NCBI GenBank assembly: GCA_021296435.1
Contig: JAGWAK010000031.1
Coordinates: 1-27,992 of the forward strand
DNA: 27,992 bases
Direction of reading: 5' to 3'
Source of the DNA: Acidimicrobiia bacterium
GTDB taxonomy: Bacteria > Actinomycetota > Acidimicrobiia > Acidimicrobiales > CATQHL01
Made by a program: the position numbers and the translations under genes. This document shows, piece after piece, positions 14,004-21,882 of this stretch; positions within the stretch are counted from its first letter, which is position 1, and each line of letters begins with the position of its first letter. Below the pieces are notes generated by a model, which ran no database searches, was not told the origin of the DNA, and saw nothing but the letters and a program-made list of their open reading frames with translations.

Positions 14004-15793
14004 TCAGGCCTCCAGCCGGCGTTCCAGCGCCGCCAGCTCCTCCCAGAGTTCGCCCGGCAGGTGCTTGCCGAAGGAGCCGAAGTGCTCCCTGATGAGGTCC
14101 ATCTCGCCTCGCCAGGCCTCGCGGTCCACCGACAGCAGCTCGTCCATGTCCTCCGGGGGCACCTGTAGCCCCGACAGGTCCAGGGCGCCGGACGGCGGGC
14201 TGAACCCCAGCGGGGTCTCGACGGCCTCGCCGCGCCCCTCCACACGCTCGACGATCCAGCGCAGCACGCGGCAGTTCTCGCCGAACCCGGGCCACAGGAA
14301 GCGCCCGTCGTCGCCGCGCCGGAACCAGTTCACCCAGAAGATCCGCGGTAGGCGGGAGGGGTCGCGGGAGGCGCCCATCTCCAGCCAGTGGGCGATGTAG
14401 TCGCCCATGTTGTAGCCGCAGAACGGCCGCATGGCGAAGGGATCGAAGCGCACCTTGCCGACCTCGCCGCTGGCCGCCGCGGTGGTTTCGGAGTTGAGGA
14501 TCGAGCCCAGGAACACGCCGTGGCGCCAGTCTCGGGCTGCGGTGACCAGCGGGGCGTTGCGCGCCCGGCGCCCGCCGAAGACGATCGCCGAGATGGGCAC
14601 GCCGGCGGGGTCCTCCCATTCGGGTGCGATCGAAGGGCACTGGCCCGCAGGCGCCGTGAAGCGAGCGTTGGGATGCGCCGCCGGTTCCCCCAAGTCGGGC
14701 GCATAGGGCCGGCCGCGCCAGTCCGTGAGGCCCTCCGGGGCCGTGGGCGTGAGGTTCTCCCACCACACGTCGCCCTCGGCGGTGGCGGCCACGTTGGTGA
14801 AGATGGAGTTGCCCCACATCGTGTCCAGAGCGTTGGGGTTGGTTGCGCGCGAGGTGTTCGGCGCCACCCCGAAGACGCCGTTCTCGGGGTTGATGGCGTA
14901 CAGGCGCCCGTCGGAGCCGAATTGCATCCAGGCGATGTCGTCACCCAGGGTCTCGACCTTCCAGCCCGGCAGGGTCGGCACCATCATGGCCATGTTGGTC
15001 TTGCCGCAGGCCGACGGGAAGGTCCCCCTGGCGGGGTGACGCTCATGATCAGCATGTGCTCGGCCAACCAGCCGTCGTCGCGGGCCATGACCGAGGCGAT
15101 GCGCAGGGCGAAGCACTTCTTGCCCAGCAGGGCGTTGCCGCCATAGCCCGAGCCGTAGGACCAGATCTCCCGGGTCTCGGGGAAGTGGGCGATGTACTTG
15201 TTGTCGGCGTCGCAAGGCCACGGCTCGTCGGGCTCCCCGTCGGTGAGCGGATGGCCCACCGAGTGCAGGCACGGCACGAAGTTTCCGTCGCTGCCGAGTT
15301 CGGCCAGTACCTCGTCGCCGATGCGCGCCATGATCCGCATGTTCACCACCACGTAGGCCGAGTCGGTGAGTTGCACGCCGATCTGGGAGATGTGCGACCC
15401 CAGCGGACCCATGCTGAACGGGATCACGTACATGGTCCGGCCCACCATGGCGCCCCTGAAGTGCTCGAGCAGTTCGGCCTTCAGCTCGGTGGGGGCGCGC
15501 CAGTTGTTGGTGGGTCCGGCGTCTTCGGGGTCTACCGAGGCGATGAAGGTGCGGTCCTCCACCCGGGCCACATCGGCGGGGTCCGAACGCGCCAGGAAGC
15601 TGTTGGGGCGCAGGTTGGGGTTGAGCCGCTGGAACGTGCCCGAGGCTTCCAGGGCGGCGCAGAGCCGCTCCCACTCGGCCTCGCTGCCGTCGCACCAGTA
15701 GACGTCGTCGGGCTGCAGGACCTGCCGGCACTCCTCCACCCAGTCCGCCAGGCGCTGGTGGGTGATGGTGCCGCTAAGGCTCGTGGTGGTCAT
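14004..15793 (-). pseudogene. pckG: GTP-dependent phosphoenolpyruvate carboxykinase, frameshifted
   Basis: PEP carboxykinase (GTP) makes PEP and CO2 from oxaloacetate in gluconeogenesis. The first part (ATG 15793 to about 15035, 253 codons) encodes GPTNNW, the YVIPFSMGPLGS region, SYGSGYGGNALLGKKCFALR and EHMLIMSVT. The second part (15020 to 14004) is in another frame and opens with the kinase loop FPSACGKTN, then DDIAWM, NPENGVFGVAP, ISAIVFGGRR and NWFRRGDDGRFLWPGFGEN. Only 14 bases (15021-15034) separate the parts, where homologues need about 12-13 codons; about 22 or 25 bases are missing. The summed length plus this gap gives the usual 600 or so residues. Both halves are otherwise well conserved, so the lesion is very recent or an assembly error. 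It follows the cold-shock-like gene by 29 bases. Confidence 0.9.
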
Positions 15794-15822
15794 GGGGCTG
15801 CTCGCGACGTCTCGCCGGCGGC

Positions 15823-16050
15823 TCAGTAGAGGTGCGTCGGGGTGCCCATGTCCACCTCGCTGCCGAGGCGCAGGGCGGTGGCACGACCGTCGTCGTCGAG
15901 GTCGAAGATCACCCGCTGGCCCTGGCGCAGGAAGCGGAACACCGAACCCTCGAGGGCACCCTCGGCGAGGTCGCACTCGATGAAGTCGGTGTCGCGCACC
16001 ACGACCCCGTCACCGGTCACGGGGTCGTAGGACTTGATGACTCCCTGCAT
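15823..16050 (-). CDS. cold-shock-domain-like small protein
   Basis: Protein of 75 residues with a diverged cold-shock/OB fold. MQGVIKSYDPVTGDGVVVRD corresponds to the first strands of CspA-type proteins, and GSVFRFLRQGQRVIFDLDDD to the later ones. The usual aromatic RNP1/RNP2 residues (KGFGFI, VFVHF) are not evident, so nucleic-acid binding is uncertain. The ATG at 16050 is chosen because GGGGAGA lies about 7 bases upstream; the frame is open farther upstream but without family similarity. A perfect 17-bp palindrome lies in the leader at 16109-16125. The stop is 29 bases before the PEP carboxykinase start, so the two may be co-transcribed. Confidence 0.75.
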   Translation of the reverse strand: MQGVIKSYDPVTGDGVVVRDTDFIECDLAEGALEGSVFRFLRQGQRVIFDLDDDGRATALRLGSEVDMGTPTHLY

Positions 16051-16108
16051 GTGCCAGTCTCCCCGGGCCGGTCTCAGCGGGCCCGTCTCCCCGATATGTG
16101 ACAGCGCC

Positions 16109-16125
16109 CGGCGGGGTCCCCGCCG
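16109..16125. promoter_or_regulatory. 17-bp palindrome in the divergent csp/fakA-like region
   Basis: CGGCGGGG-T-CCCCGCCG has perfect 8-bp arms about one base. It lies between a possible minus-strand -10 box (TACCCT, 16142-16137) and the cold-shock-like start. It may be an operator or a stem in the 5' leader; arms this GC-rich can also arise by chance in this genome. Confidence 0.35.
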
Positions 16126-16233
16126 AGCGTGCCCGCAGGGTAGTCGCCAGCGCGCTGGTGCAACACGGATCACTCGCCGGTGTGACAGAGGTCGCATCGT
16201 CGCTGGTTGGCGAGCCGCACGAGCGGCCCTCGC

Positions 16234-16239
16234 TATTGT
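16234..16239 (+). promoter_or_regulatory. putative -10 box (TATTGT) of the fakA-like gene
   Basis: TATTGT lies 8 bases before the GTG at 16248 in an unusually AT-rich patch (CTATTGTTTAG). This decides the start, because the frame is open 50 codons further upstream without family similarity. No Shine-Dalgarno sequence is present. Confidence 0.55.
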
Positions 16240-16247
16240 TTAGCGGC

Positions 16248-17855
16248 GTGGCCCCCCTCGATCGGCTGACCGCCGATCACGTCGACCTGCTGATGCGGCG
16301 CTACAGCGAGGCGTTGGCTTCCCATCGGTCCGTGATCGACGCCCTCAACGTCTACCCGGTGCCCGACGGCGACACGGGCACGAACATGTCGTTGACGCTG
16401 CGGGCGGTGGTCGACGCCCTCCCCGCCGACTGCGATCTTCCTTCGGTGTGCCAGGCCATCTACGACAGCGCCCTGGCGGCGGGCCGCGGCAACTCGGGGA
16501 TCATCGTGTCGCAGTTCCTGCGGGCCATGGCGGGCGCCTGGCGCGAGGCGGTCACGATCGACGCCACCGGTCTGGCCGGCAGCCTGGAGGCGGCCTCGGT
16601 GGCGGCCTACGGCGCCGTGGCGCGGCCGGTGGAGGGCACCATCCTGACGGTGGGCAAGGACGTTGCGGCAGCCGCGGCGGCCGCCGCCCGGCGGGACGCG
16701 CCCCTCGCCGAGGTGATCGAGGAGGCCATCGAGGCGGGCCGGGAGAGCCTGGAGCGCACCCCGGAACTGCTGGAAGTGCTGCGCACCGCCGGGGTCGTGG
16801 ACGCCGGCGGCAAGGGTCTGCTGCTGCTGCTGGACGCCCTGGCGCACGTGGTCGACGGGCGCCCCCTGCCCGAGCCGCCCGAGGTCGCCGCCCCGCTGCT
16901 CGGCGACGATCCCCACCACATCGAGGGCGCCGGCGACGTGGCCGACCTGCGCTACGAGGTGATGTTCCTGCTGGACGCCGGCGATGACCGGATTGCGGCC
17001 TTCCGGGATCGTTGGGAGCAGTTGGGAGACTCCATCGTGGTCGTCGGCGGCGACGGGCTGTGGAACTGCCACATCCACACCGACGACATCGGTGGTTCCA
17101 TCGAGGCCGGGATCGAGGCCGGCCGCCCGCACCGCATCGAGGTCACCGACCTCCACGAGCAGGTGTCGCACGTCGACCACGTGGCGGCGCCGACCCGCGC
17201 CGCGACGGGGGTCGTGGCGGTGGCCACCGGCGACGGTGTGGGACGGATCTTCAAGTCGCTGGGGGCGGCCGAGCTGGTGACCGGCGGCCAGACCATGAAC
17301 CCCTCGGTGGCCACGCTCCTGGAAGCTGTTGAACGCACTCCCGCTGACGGGGTCGTGGTGCTGCCCAACAACAAGAACATCGTCCTGGCCGCCCAGCAGT
17401 TGCACGAGCTCACCGACAAGCACGTGGTGGTGGTGCCGACGGTCAGCATCCCCGCCGGTCTCAGCGCCATGGTGGAGTTCGACCCCGAGTCCGAGGCGGC
17501 GCGCAACGGCAAGGTGATGGCCGCCCTCGCCGAGGAGGTGACCGCCGGGGAGGTGACCCGCGCCGTGCGCGACGCCGTCACGCCGGCGGGCCCGGTGGCC
17601 GAGGGCGACTTCATGGGTCTCAGCGCCGGTGACGTGCAGTGCGTTGCCGGCGAGTTGGTCACCGTCACCTGCGGCCTGCTGGAGCAGATCGTCGGCGACG
17701 AGCACGAGATCGTGACGCTCATCTGCGGCGCCGAGGCCACCGAGGCGGACACCGAGGCGGTGGCGAGCTGGCTGGCGGATGCCCGGCCGCACGTTGAGCT
17801 GGAGGTGCACGCCGGCGGCCAGCCCCTCTACCACTACTACGTCGGCGTCGAATAG
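16248..17855 (+). CDS. DAK2-domain fatty acid kinase/YloV-like protein
   Basis: Protein of 535 residues. In Firmicutes the homologue FakA phosphorylates fatty acids bound to FakB so that they can enter phospholipid synthesis. The N-terminal DhaL/DAK2 domain has DALNVYPVPDGDTGTNMSLTL (about 27-47), the Mg-ATP Asp cluster, and GRGNSGIIVSQFLRAMAGAW. The central part has VVDAGGKGLLLLLDAL. The C-terminal part has GDGVGRIFKSLGAAELVTGG, QTMNPS and VVVLPNNKNIVLAAQQ, as in YloV. The GTG at 16248 gives the usual N-terminus and is placed directly after a TATTGT box. The position just upstream of recG is typical for this gene in Gram-positives. No fakB gene is in the window, so the partner is unknown. 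Confidence 0.92.
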   Translation: MAPLDRLTADHVDLLMRRYSEALASHRSVIDALNVYPVPDGDTGTNMSLTLRAVVDALPADCDLPSVCQAIYDSALAAGRGNSGIIVSQFLRAMAGAWREAVTIDATGLAGSLEAASVAAYGAVARPVEGTILTVGKDVAAAAAAAARRDAPLAEVIEEAIEAGRESLERTPELLEVLRTAGVVDAGGKGLLLLLDALAHVVDGRPLPEPPEVAAPLLGDDPHHIEGAGDVADLRYEVMFLLDAGDDRIAAFRDRWEQLGDSIVVVGGDGLWNCHIHTDDIGGSIEAGIEAGRPHRIEVTDLHEQVSHVDHVAAPTRAATGVVAVATGDGVGRIFKSLGAAELVTGGQTMNPSVATLLEAVERTPADGVVVLPNNKNIVLAAQQLHELTDKHVVVVPTVSIPAGLSAMVEFDPESEAARNGKVMAALAEEVTAGEVTRAVRDAVTPAGPVAEGDFMGLSAGDVQCVAGELVTVTCGLLEQIVGDEHEIVTLICGAEATEADTEAVASWLADARPHVELEVHAGGQPLYHYYVGVE

Positions 17856-17883
17856 GCGCCGGGCCCGGCGGTGCTGCTGACCT

Positions 17884-20037
17884 GTGGTTGAGGCGCCCGC
17901 CCCGCTGACCTGGCGGGACCTGGCCGGGATCGATCTGGAGCGCCTCAAGCGCGGCAACAGGCGCAGGGTGCAGGCGCTCGGCGAGCTGGGCGTGGCGCAC
18001 CTGGGGGACCTGCTGACCTACTACCCCCGCCGCTACCTGGACCGCAGCCGCGAGGCCACCGTCGACGAGCTGCAGGTGGGCGAGGACGCCACCGTGCTGG
18101 CCACCGTGGAGCGGGTGCGGGCCGTGCCGGGGCGCAGCCGCCGCCGGCGGGTGGAGGTGCTGTTCAGCGACCGGGAGGGAGCCCGCCTGCACTGCGTGTT
18201 CTTCAACCAGCCGTGGCGCGCCAAGCAGTTGCGCGAGGGCATGCAGACGCTGCTGTACGGGCGCCTGGAGACGTTCCGGGGCGCCACCCAGATGACCAAC
18301 CCGGTGGTGGACCTGGTGGGTGACCGCACCGGGGGTATCTTCGCCGTCTACCCGCTCTCGGCCAAGGCGGCCATCGGTACCTGGGAGATCGCCGACATGG
18401 TCGCCGAGGCGCTGCGGCGCTGCGCGCAGCGCGGCATCGCCGACCCCGTCCCGCCGGAGTTGCTGGCGGACCACGACCTGTGCGGGCGCCACGAGGCCCT
18501 TCGGCTGGTGCACAACCCGGAGTCCTTCGCCGAGGTGACCCGGGGCAGGAACCGGCTGGTCTTCGACGAGTTGCTGCGGATGCAGGTGGTGCTGGTGGGC
18601 CGCAAGCGCCTGCGGCAGCGCTCCGGCGACGGCATCGCCCACCGGGTGGACGCCGAACTGCTGGAGGGCTTCCGCCAGCGGCTGCCCTTCGCTTTGACCG
18701 CCGCCCAGAGCCGCACCGTCGACGAGATCCTGGCCGACCTGCGCCAGCCGTGGCCGATGCACCGGCTGCTGCAGGGCGAAGTGGGTTCGGGCAAGACGGT
18801 GGTCGCCCTGATGGCCATGCTGGCGGTGGTCTGCGGCGGCGGTCAGGCCGCCCTGATGGCACCCACCGAGGTGTTGGCCGAGCAGCACCACCTTGGTCTC
18901 AGCGAGCTGTTGCGGTCGCTGGACGGTGCCGGCGGTTTCGGGAGCGCCGGCGGGCGGTTGGCTCTCGGCGGCCTGCCGCCGGTCTCTCTGGAGTTGCTGA
19001 CGGGTCGCACCCGTGCCTCGGGCCGCGAGCGCATCCTGGCCGGCCTGACGAACGGCGACGTGGACATGGTGGTGGGCACGCACGCCCTCATCGGCGAGGG
19101 TGTGGCCTTCGAGTCCCTGGGCCTGGCCGTGGTGGACGAGCAGCACCGCTTCGGCGTGGAGCAGCGCGCCGCCCTGCGGGCCCGCGGCGCCGGCGGCGGC
19201 CTGCCGGACGTGCTGGTCATGACGGCCACGCCGATCCCCCGCACGGCCGCCATGACCGTCTACGGCGATCTGGACGTGTCGCGCCTCGACGAGTTGCCAG
19301 CCGGGCGGGCCGGCGTGACGACCTCGGCGGTGACCGAGGCGCTGCAGCAGGCCGCCGTGTGGGAGCGGCTGCGGGCCGAGGTCGCTGCCGGCCGGCAGGC
19401 GTACGTGGTGTGCCCTCTCATCGAGGAATCCGACAAGGTGGAGGCGGCCGGCGCGGAGGCGACCTACGAGGAGTTGCGCGCCGGCGAGCTGGCCGGCCTG
19501 CGGGTCGGGCTGCTGCACGGGCGCCTCCCGGCGAGTGCCCGGGAGCCCCTCATGGCCGCCTTCCGGCGCGGTGAACTCGACGTGCTGGTCGCCACGACGG
19601 TCATCGAGGTGGGAGTGGACGTGGCCAACGCCACCGTCATGGTCATCCTCGGCGCCGATCGCTTCGGCATCGCCCAACTCCACCAGCTGCGGGGCAGGGT
19701 GGGGCGCGGGTCCCAGCCGGGATGGTGCTTCCTGGTCGTCGAGAATCCCTCGCCGCCGGCGCAGGCGCGCCTGGGGGCCCTCGTGGACAGCAGCGACGGC
19801 TTCGAACTGTCGGAGATCGACCTGGACCTGCGCGGCGAGGGCACCCTCATGGACTCCCGACAGACCGGCCGCAGCGACCTGAAGCTGGCCTCGCTGCGCC
19901 GCGACCGCGACTGGATCCCTCTGGCGCGCCGGGCGGCCGAGTCGATCTGCGACGCGGGCGGCCCGGACCCGGTGCTCGCCGATGAGATCGCGCTGCTGCT
20001 GAGCGACGCCGACATCGACTATTTCGACAAGTCCTAG
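17884..20037 (+). CDS. recG: ATP-dependent DNA helicase RecG
   Basis: Branched-DNA translocase of 717 residues that remodels stalled replication forks and Holliday junctions. The N-terminal wedge/OB region (about 1-190) contains LGDLLTYYPRRYLDRS near residue 40. The helicase domains contain LTAAQSRTVDEIL, Walker A LLQGEVGSGKT (about 295-305), MAPTEVLAEQH, GTHALIGEGVAFESLGL, the DEQH box in VVDEQHRFGVEQR (about 415), MTATPIPRTAAMTVYGDLD, TTVIEVGVDVANATVM and motif VI QLRGRVGRG (about 600). The start is a GTG 28 bases after the fakA-like stop, with no good ribosome-binding site, so it is uncertain by a few codons. Length is normal for actinobacterial RecG. Confidence 0.96.
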   Translation: MVEAPAPLTWRDLAGIDLERLKRGNRRRVQALGELGVAHLGDLLTYYPRRYLDRSREATVDELQVGEDATVLATVERVRAVPGRSRRRRVEVLFSDREGARLHCVFFNQPWRAKQLREGMQTLLYGRLETFRGATQMTNPVVDLVGDRTGGIFAVYPLSAKAAIGTWEIADMVAEALRRCAQRGIADPVPPELLADHDLCGRHEALRLVHNPESFAEVTRGRNRLVFDELLRMQVVLVGRKRLRQRSGDGIAHRVDAELLEGFRQRLPFALTAAQSRTVDEILADLRQPWPMHRLLQGEVGSGKTVVALMAMLAVVCGGGQAALMAPTEVLAEQHHLGLSELLRSLDGAGGFGSAGGRLALGGLPPVSLELLTGRTRASGRERILAGLTNGDVDMVVGTHALIGEGVAFESLGLAVVDEQHRFGVEQRAALRARGAGGGLPDVLVMTATPIPRTAAMTVYGDLDVSRLDELPAGRAGVTTSAVTEALQQAAVWERLRAEVAAGRQAYVVCPLIEESDKVEAAGAEATYEELRAGELAGLRVGLLHGRLPASAREPLMAAFRRGELDVLVATTVIEVGVDVANATVMVILGADRFGIAQLHQLRGRVGRGSQPGWCFLVVENPSPPAQARLGALVDSSDGFELSEIDLDLRGEGTLMDSRQTGRSDLKLASLRRDRDWIPLARRAAESICDAGGPDPVLADEIALLLSDADIDYFDKS

Positions 20038-20071
20038 GCGCCTGCTGCACGATGTCCGAGGCCGGTTCGTC

Positions 20072-20096
20072 GTCATTCCGACGAAGGCCGGAATCC
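20072..20096. repeat. REP-like palindrome, copy 2
   Basis: The core 20075-20094 reads ATTCCGACGAAGGCCGGAAT, a stem with one mismatch around a GAAG loop. It is the inverse of the copy at 3385-3409 and lies in the 116-base gap between recG and the GNAT gene. Translated in the GNAT frame it gives SFRRRPESR, a tell-tale of such repeats, which argues against the upstream start at 20052. Confidence 0.8.
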
Positions 20097-20153
20097 AGGC
20101 TCCGCCAATCCCCGGTGCCGGGTTCTGGGTGCTTTCCGCGGCAGGATGGGGTG

Positions 20154-20795
20154 ATGAGCAGCGAGCGACGCCCCAGCGAGCTGGCCCGGCTCGAGGAGGT
20201 TCGCCGGGTCGGCAGCGAGCGCACCGCCGAGGTGGCCGGCGTTCTGGCCGAGGCCTTCGCCGGTGACCCGCTGCAGGCGTGGCTGCTGGCGGGCGTGGCG
20301 GGCGGCGAGCGTGCCGCCTGGCGGACCTCCTGGTGGAGCTTCATGGTCACCCACGCGCCGCCGGGTACCGAAGTGCACGTCACCGGCGACGGATCCGGCG
20401 CGGCCTGCTGGCACCCGCCGGGCGCCGGGCAACTGCCGGCGGAGTCGGTGGAGCAGTTCCGGCGCATGGTCGGCGAGCTGGCGGGCGAACGCGCCCCGGT
20501 GGTGCTCGCCAGCCTGACCCGGTTCGCTCGCCGGGCCCCGGCCGAGCCGCACTGGCACCTCGCTGCGGTCGGCGTGGTCCCTGGCCGCCAGGGGGAGGGG
20601 CTCGGGGCCCGCCTGCTGGCCCCGATGCTGGCCCGCTGCGACCGGCTGGGGCTGCCGGCCTACCTGGAGTCCTCCAACTCCCGCAACCTCACCTTCTACG
20701 AACGCCTGGGGTTCACCACCACCGGCGAGGTCCGCAGCGTCGACGAGCGGGTGACGCTGACGCTCATGTGGCGCCCGCCCGGCCCGGCCCGATGA
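20154..20795 (+). CDS. GNAT-family N-acetyltransferase
   Basis: Protein of 213 residues that would transfer an acetyl group from acetyl-CoA to an unknown amine. The acetyl-CoA site is in HWHLAAVGVVPGRQGEGLGARLL (Q/RxxGxG/A loop), and the C-terminal part YLESSNSRNLTFYERLGFTTTG is the usual GNAT motif B. The N-terminal part (VAGVLAEAFAGDPLQAWLL) resembles the PhnO/YjdJ-like acetyltransferases of actinobacteria. The ATG at 20154 is preferred (or the adjacent GTG at 20151), because the longer frame from 20052 translates the palindromic repeat. The stop TGA at 20793 lies in the first unit of a 17-bp tandem repeat that leads into rsmD. Confidence 0.85.
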   Translation: MSSERRPSELARLEEVRRVGSERTAEVAGVLAEAFAGDPLQAWLLAGVAGGERAAWRTSWWSFMVTHAPPGTEVHVTGDGSGAACWHPPGAGQLPAESVEQFRRMVGELAGERAPVVLASLTRFARRAPAEPHWHLAAVGVVPGRQGEGLGARLLAPMLARCDRLGLPAYLESSNSRNLTFYERLGFTTTGEVRSVDERVTLTLMWRPPGPAR

Positions 20796-20830
20796 TCAGC
20801 CCGGCCCGATGATCAGCCCAGCCCGATGAC
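20783..20830. repeat. 17-bp tandem repeat, about 2.8 units, across the GNAT/rsmD junction
   Basis: Units are 20783-20799 and 20800-20816 (both CCCGGCCCGATGATCAG) and a partial third, 20817-20830, with one substitution. The first unit holds the GNAT stop within ATGA (20792-20795); the third holds the rsmD start ATG at 20826. Because 17 is not a multiple of three, the three ATGs are in different frames. Confidence 0.9.
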
Positions 20831-21398
20831 GCGCATCATCGCCGGCGAGGCCCGGGGGCGCCGGCTGAAGGTCCCCCGCGGCGACCGAGTGCGCCCCACC
20901 ACCGATCGGGTGCGCGAGTCCATCTTCGGGGCGCTCGGCAGCATCGGTGACCTGGCGGGGGCGGTGGCGCTCGACGCCTTCGCCGGCAGCGGCGCGCTGG
21001 GGCTCGAGGCGCTCTCCCGGGGCGCGGCGCACGTCACGTTCGTGGAGCGGCACCGTGCCACCGCGGCGATCCTGCGGGCGAACGTTGCGGCGCTGGACTT
21101 CGGCGACCGCTGCGGGATCGTGACCGCCGACGTCCTCGGCTGGTTGGGCAAGACCGACGAGTCCTTCGACGTGGCTTTCTGCGACCCGCCCTACGACTTC
21201 CCCGATCACGGCTGGCAGCGGCTGCTGGAACGGCTGAACGCCGGGATTCTCGTCGCCGAATCCGATCGCCCGGTGCCCGCCCACCCGGACTGGATAGTCA
21301 TCTCCGAGCGTCGCCGGGGGAGTACCGTTGTGCAAATGGCGAGACGTCGAGTCGCCGAGGACGCCGAGACCCCGGCGGGACCTGCAGGAAGTGACTGA
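20826..21398 (+). CDS. rsmD: 16S rRNA (guanine(966)-N(2))-methyltransferase RsmD
   Basis: SAM-dependent methyltransferase of 190 residues that modifies G966 of 16S rRNA during 30S assembly. The N-terminus MTRIIAGEARGRRLKVPRG and RPTTDRVRESIFGAL are signatures. The SAM-binding motif is ALDAFAGSGALGLEALSRGA followed by FVERHR, and the catalytic DPPY motif lies in VAFCDPPYDFPDHGW. Length is normal. No Shine-Dalgarno sequence separates it from the tandem repeat, so translation may depend on coupling to the GNAT gene. It is followed by coaD within 1 base, as in many bacteria. Confidence 0.95.
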   Translation: MTRIIAGEARGRRLKVPRGDRVRPTTDRVRESIFGALGSIGDLAGAVALDAFAGSGALGLEALSRGAAHVTFVERHRATAAILRANVAALDFGDRCGIVTADVLGWLGKTDESFDVAFCDPPYDFPDHGWQRLLERLNAGILVAESDRPVPAHPDWIVISERRRGSTVVQMARRRVAEDAETPAGPAGSD

Positions 21399-21399
21399 C

Positions 21400-21882
21400 G
21401 TGGTCCGCGTGCTGTACCCCGGTTCGTTCGACCCCGTGCACAACGGCCACGTGGAGGTCGTCGAGATGGCGGCCGAACTCTTCGACGAGGTGATCGTGGC
21501 GGCGATGCGCAACCCCCACAAGGGCGAGACGCTGTTCAGCATGGACCAGCGCGAGGCCATGCTGGACGAGACGTTCGCGCATCTCCCGAACGTGCGCACC
21601 ACCATGTTCGGCGAGTTGGTGGTGAGCCTGGCCCGCCGAGAGGGGGCCGACTTCATCGTGAAGGGCCTGCGCGCGGTTTCGGACTTCGAGAGCGAACTGC
21701 AGATGGCCCAGACCAACCGCAAGGTGGCCGGCGTGCACACCGTCTTCCTGCCGTCCACGTCGGCCAGTTCCTTCATCGCCTCGAAGTACATCCGGGAGAT
21801 CGCCCGCTTCGGTGGTGACGTGGACTCGATGGTGCCCGCCCCGGTGGCGAGGCGCCTCGAGGGAAACCGGTCGGTCTCGTGA
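21400..21882 (+). CDS. coaD: phosphopantetheine adenylyltransferase CoaD
   Basis: Enzyme of 160 residues that makes dephospho-CoA from 4'-phosphopantetheine and ATP, the penultimate step of CoA synthesis. The nucleotidyltransferase signature YPGSFDPVHNGH is at residues 6-17, and STSASSFIASKYIREIARFGG is the C-terminal ISSxxxR-type motif. FIVKGLRAVSDFESELQMAQ is a further conserved block. The GTG at 21400 is chosen since AGGAAG lies 8 bases upstream and gives the canonical N-terminus; the GTG at 21391 would overlap rsmD and lie too close to that site. The stop overlaps the next gene as GTGA. Confidence 0.95.
   Translation: MVRVLYPGSFDPVHNGHVEVVEMAAELFDEVIVAAMRNPHKGETLFSMDQREAMLDETFAHLPNVRTTMFGELVVSLARREGADFIVKGLRAVSDFESELQMAQTNRKVAGVHTVFLPSTSASSFIASKYIREIARFGGDVDSMVPAPVARRLEGNRSVS

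Noticed and set aside
15021..15034. Programmed ribosomal frameshift in pckG
   Set aside because: A simple slip would not replace the roughly 8 missing residues between the two halves; a deletion or assembly gap fits better.
16098..16247. 50-residue N-terminal extension of the FakA-like protein
   Set aside because: No family similarity; it overlaps the divergent regulatory region, and the TATTGT box supports 16248.
17719..20076. Long minus-strand open frame of 785 codons opposite recG
   Set aside because: It is the antisense shadow of recG in very GC-rich DNA; the product is His/Gln/Gly-rich low-complexity sequence with no recognisable domain.
20052..20153. Upstream start of the GNAT gene
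   Set aside because: The extra residues (SFRRRPESR and following) are a translation of the REP-like palindrome, not family sequence.
21323..21328. TACCGT as a promoter for coaD inside rsmD
   Set aside because: It matches the hexamer but lies within coding sequence 71 bases before the start, and coaD has an adequate ribosome-binding site and tight linkage to rsmD; chance is likely.
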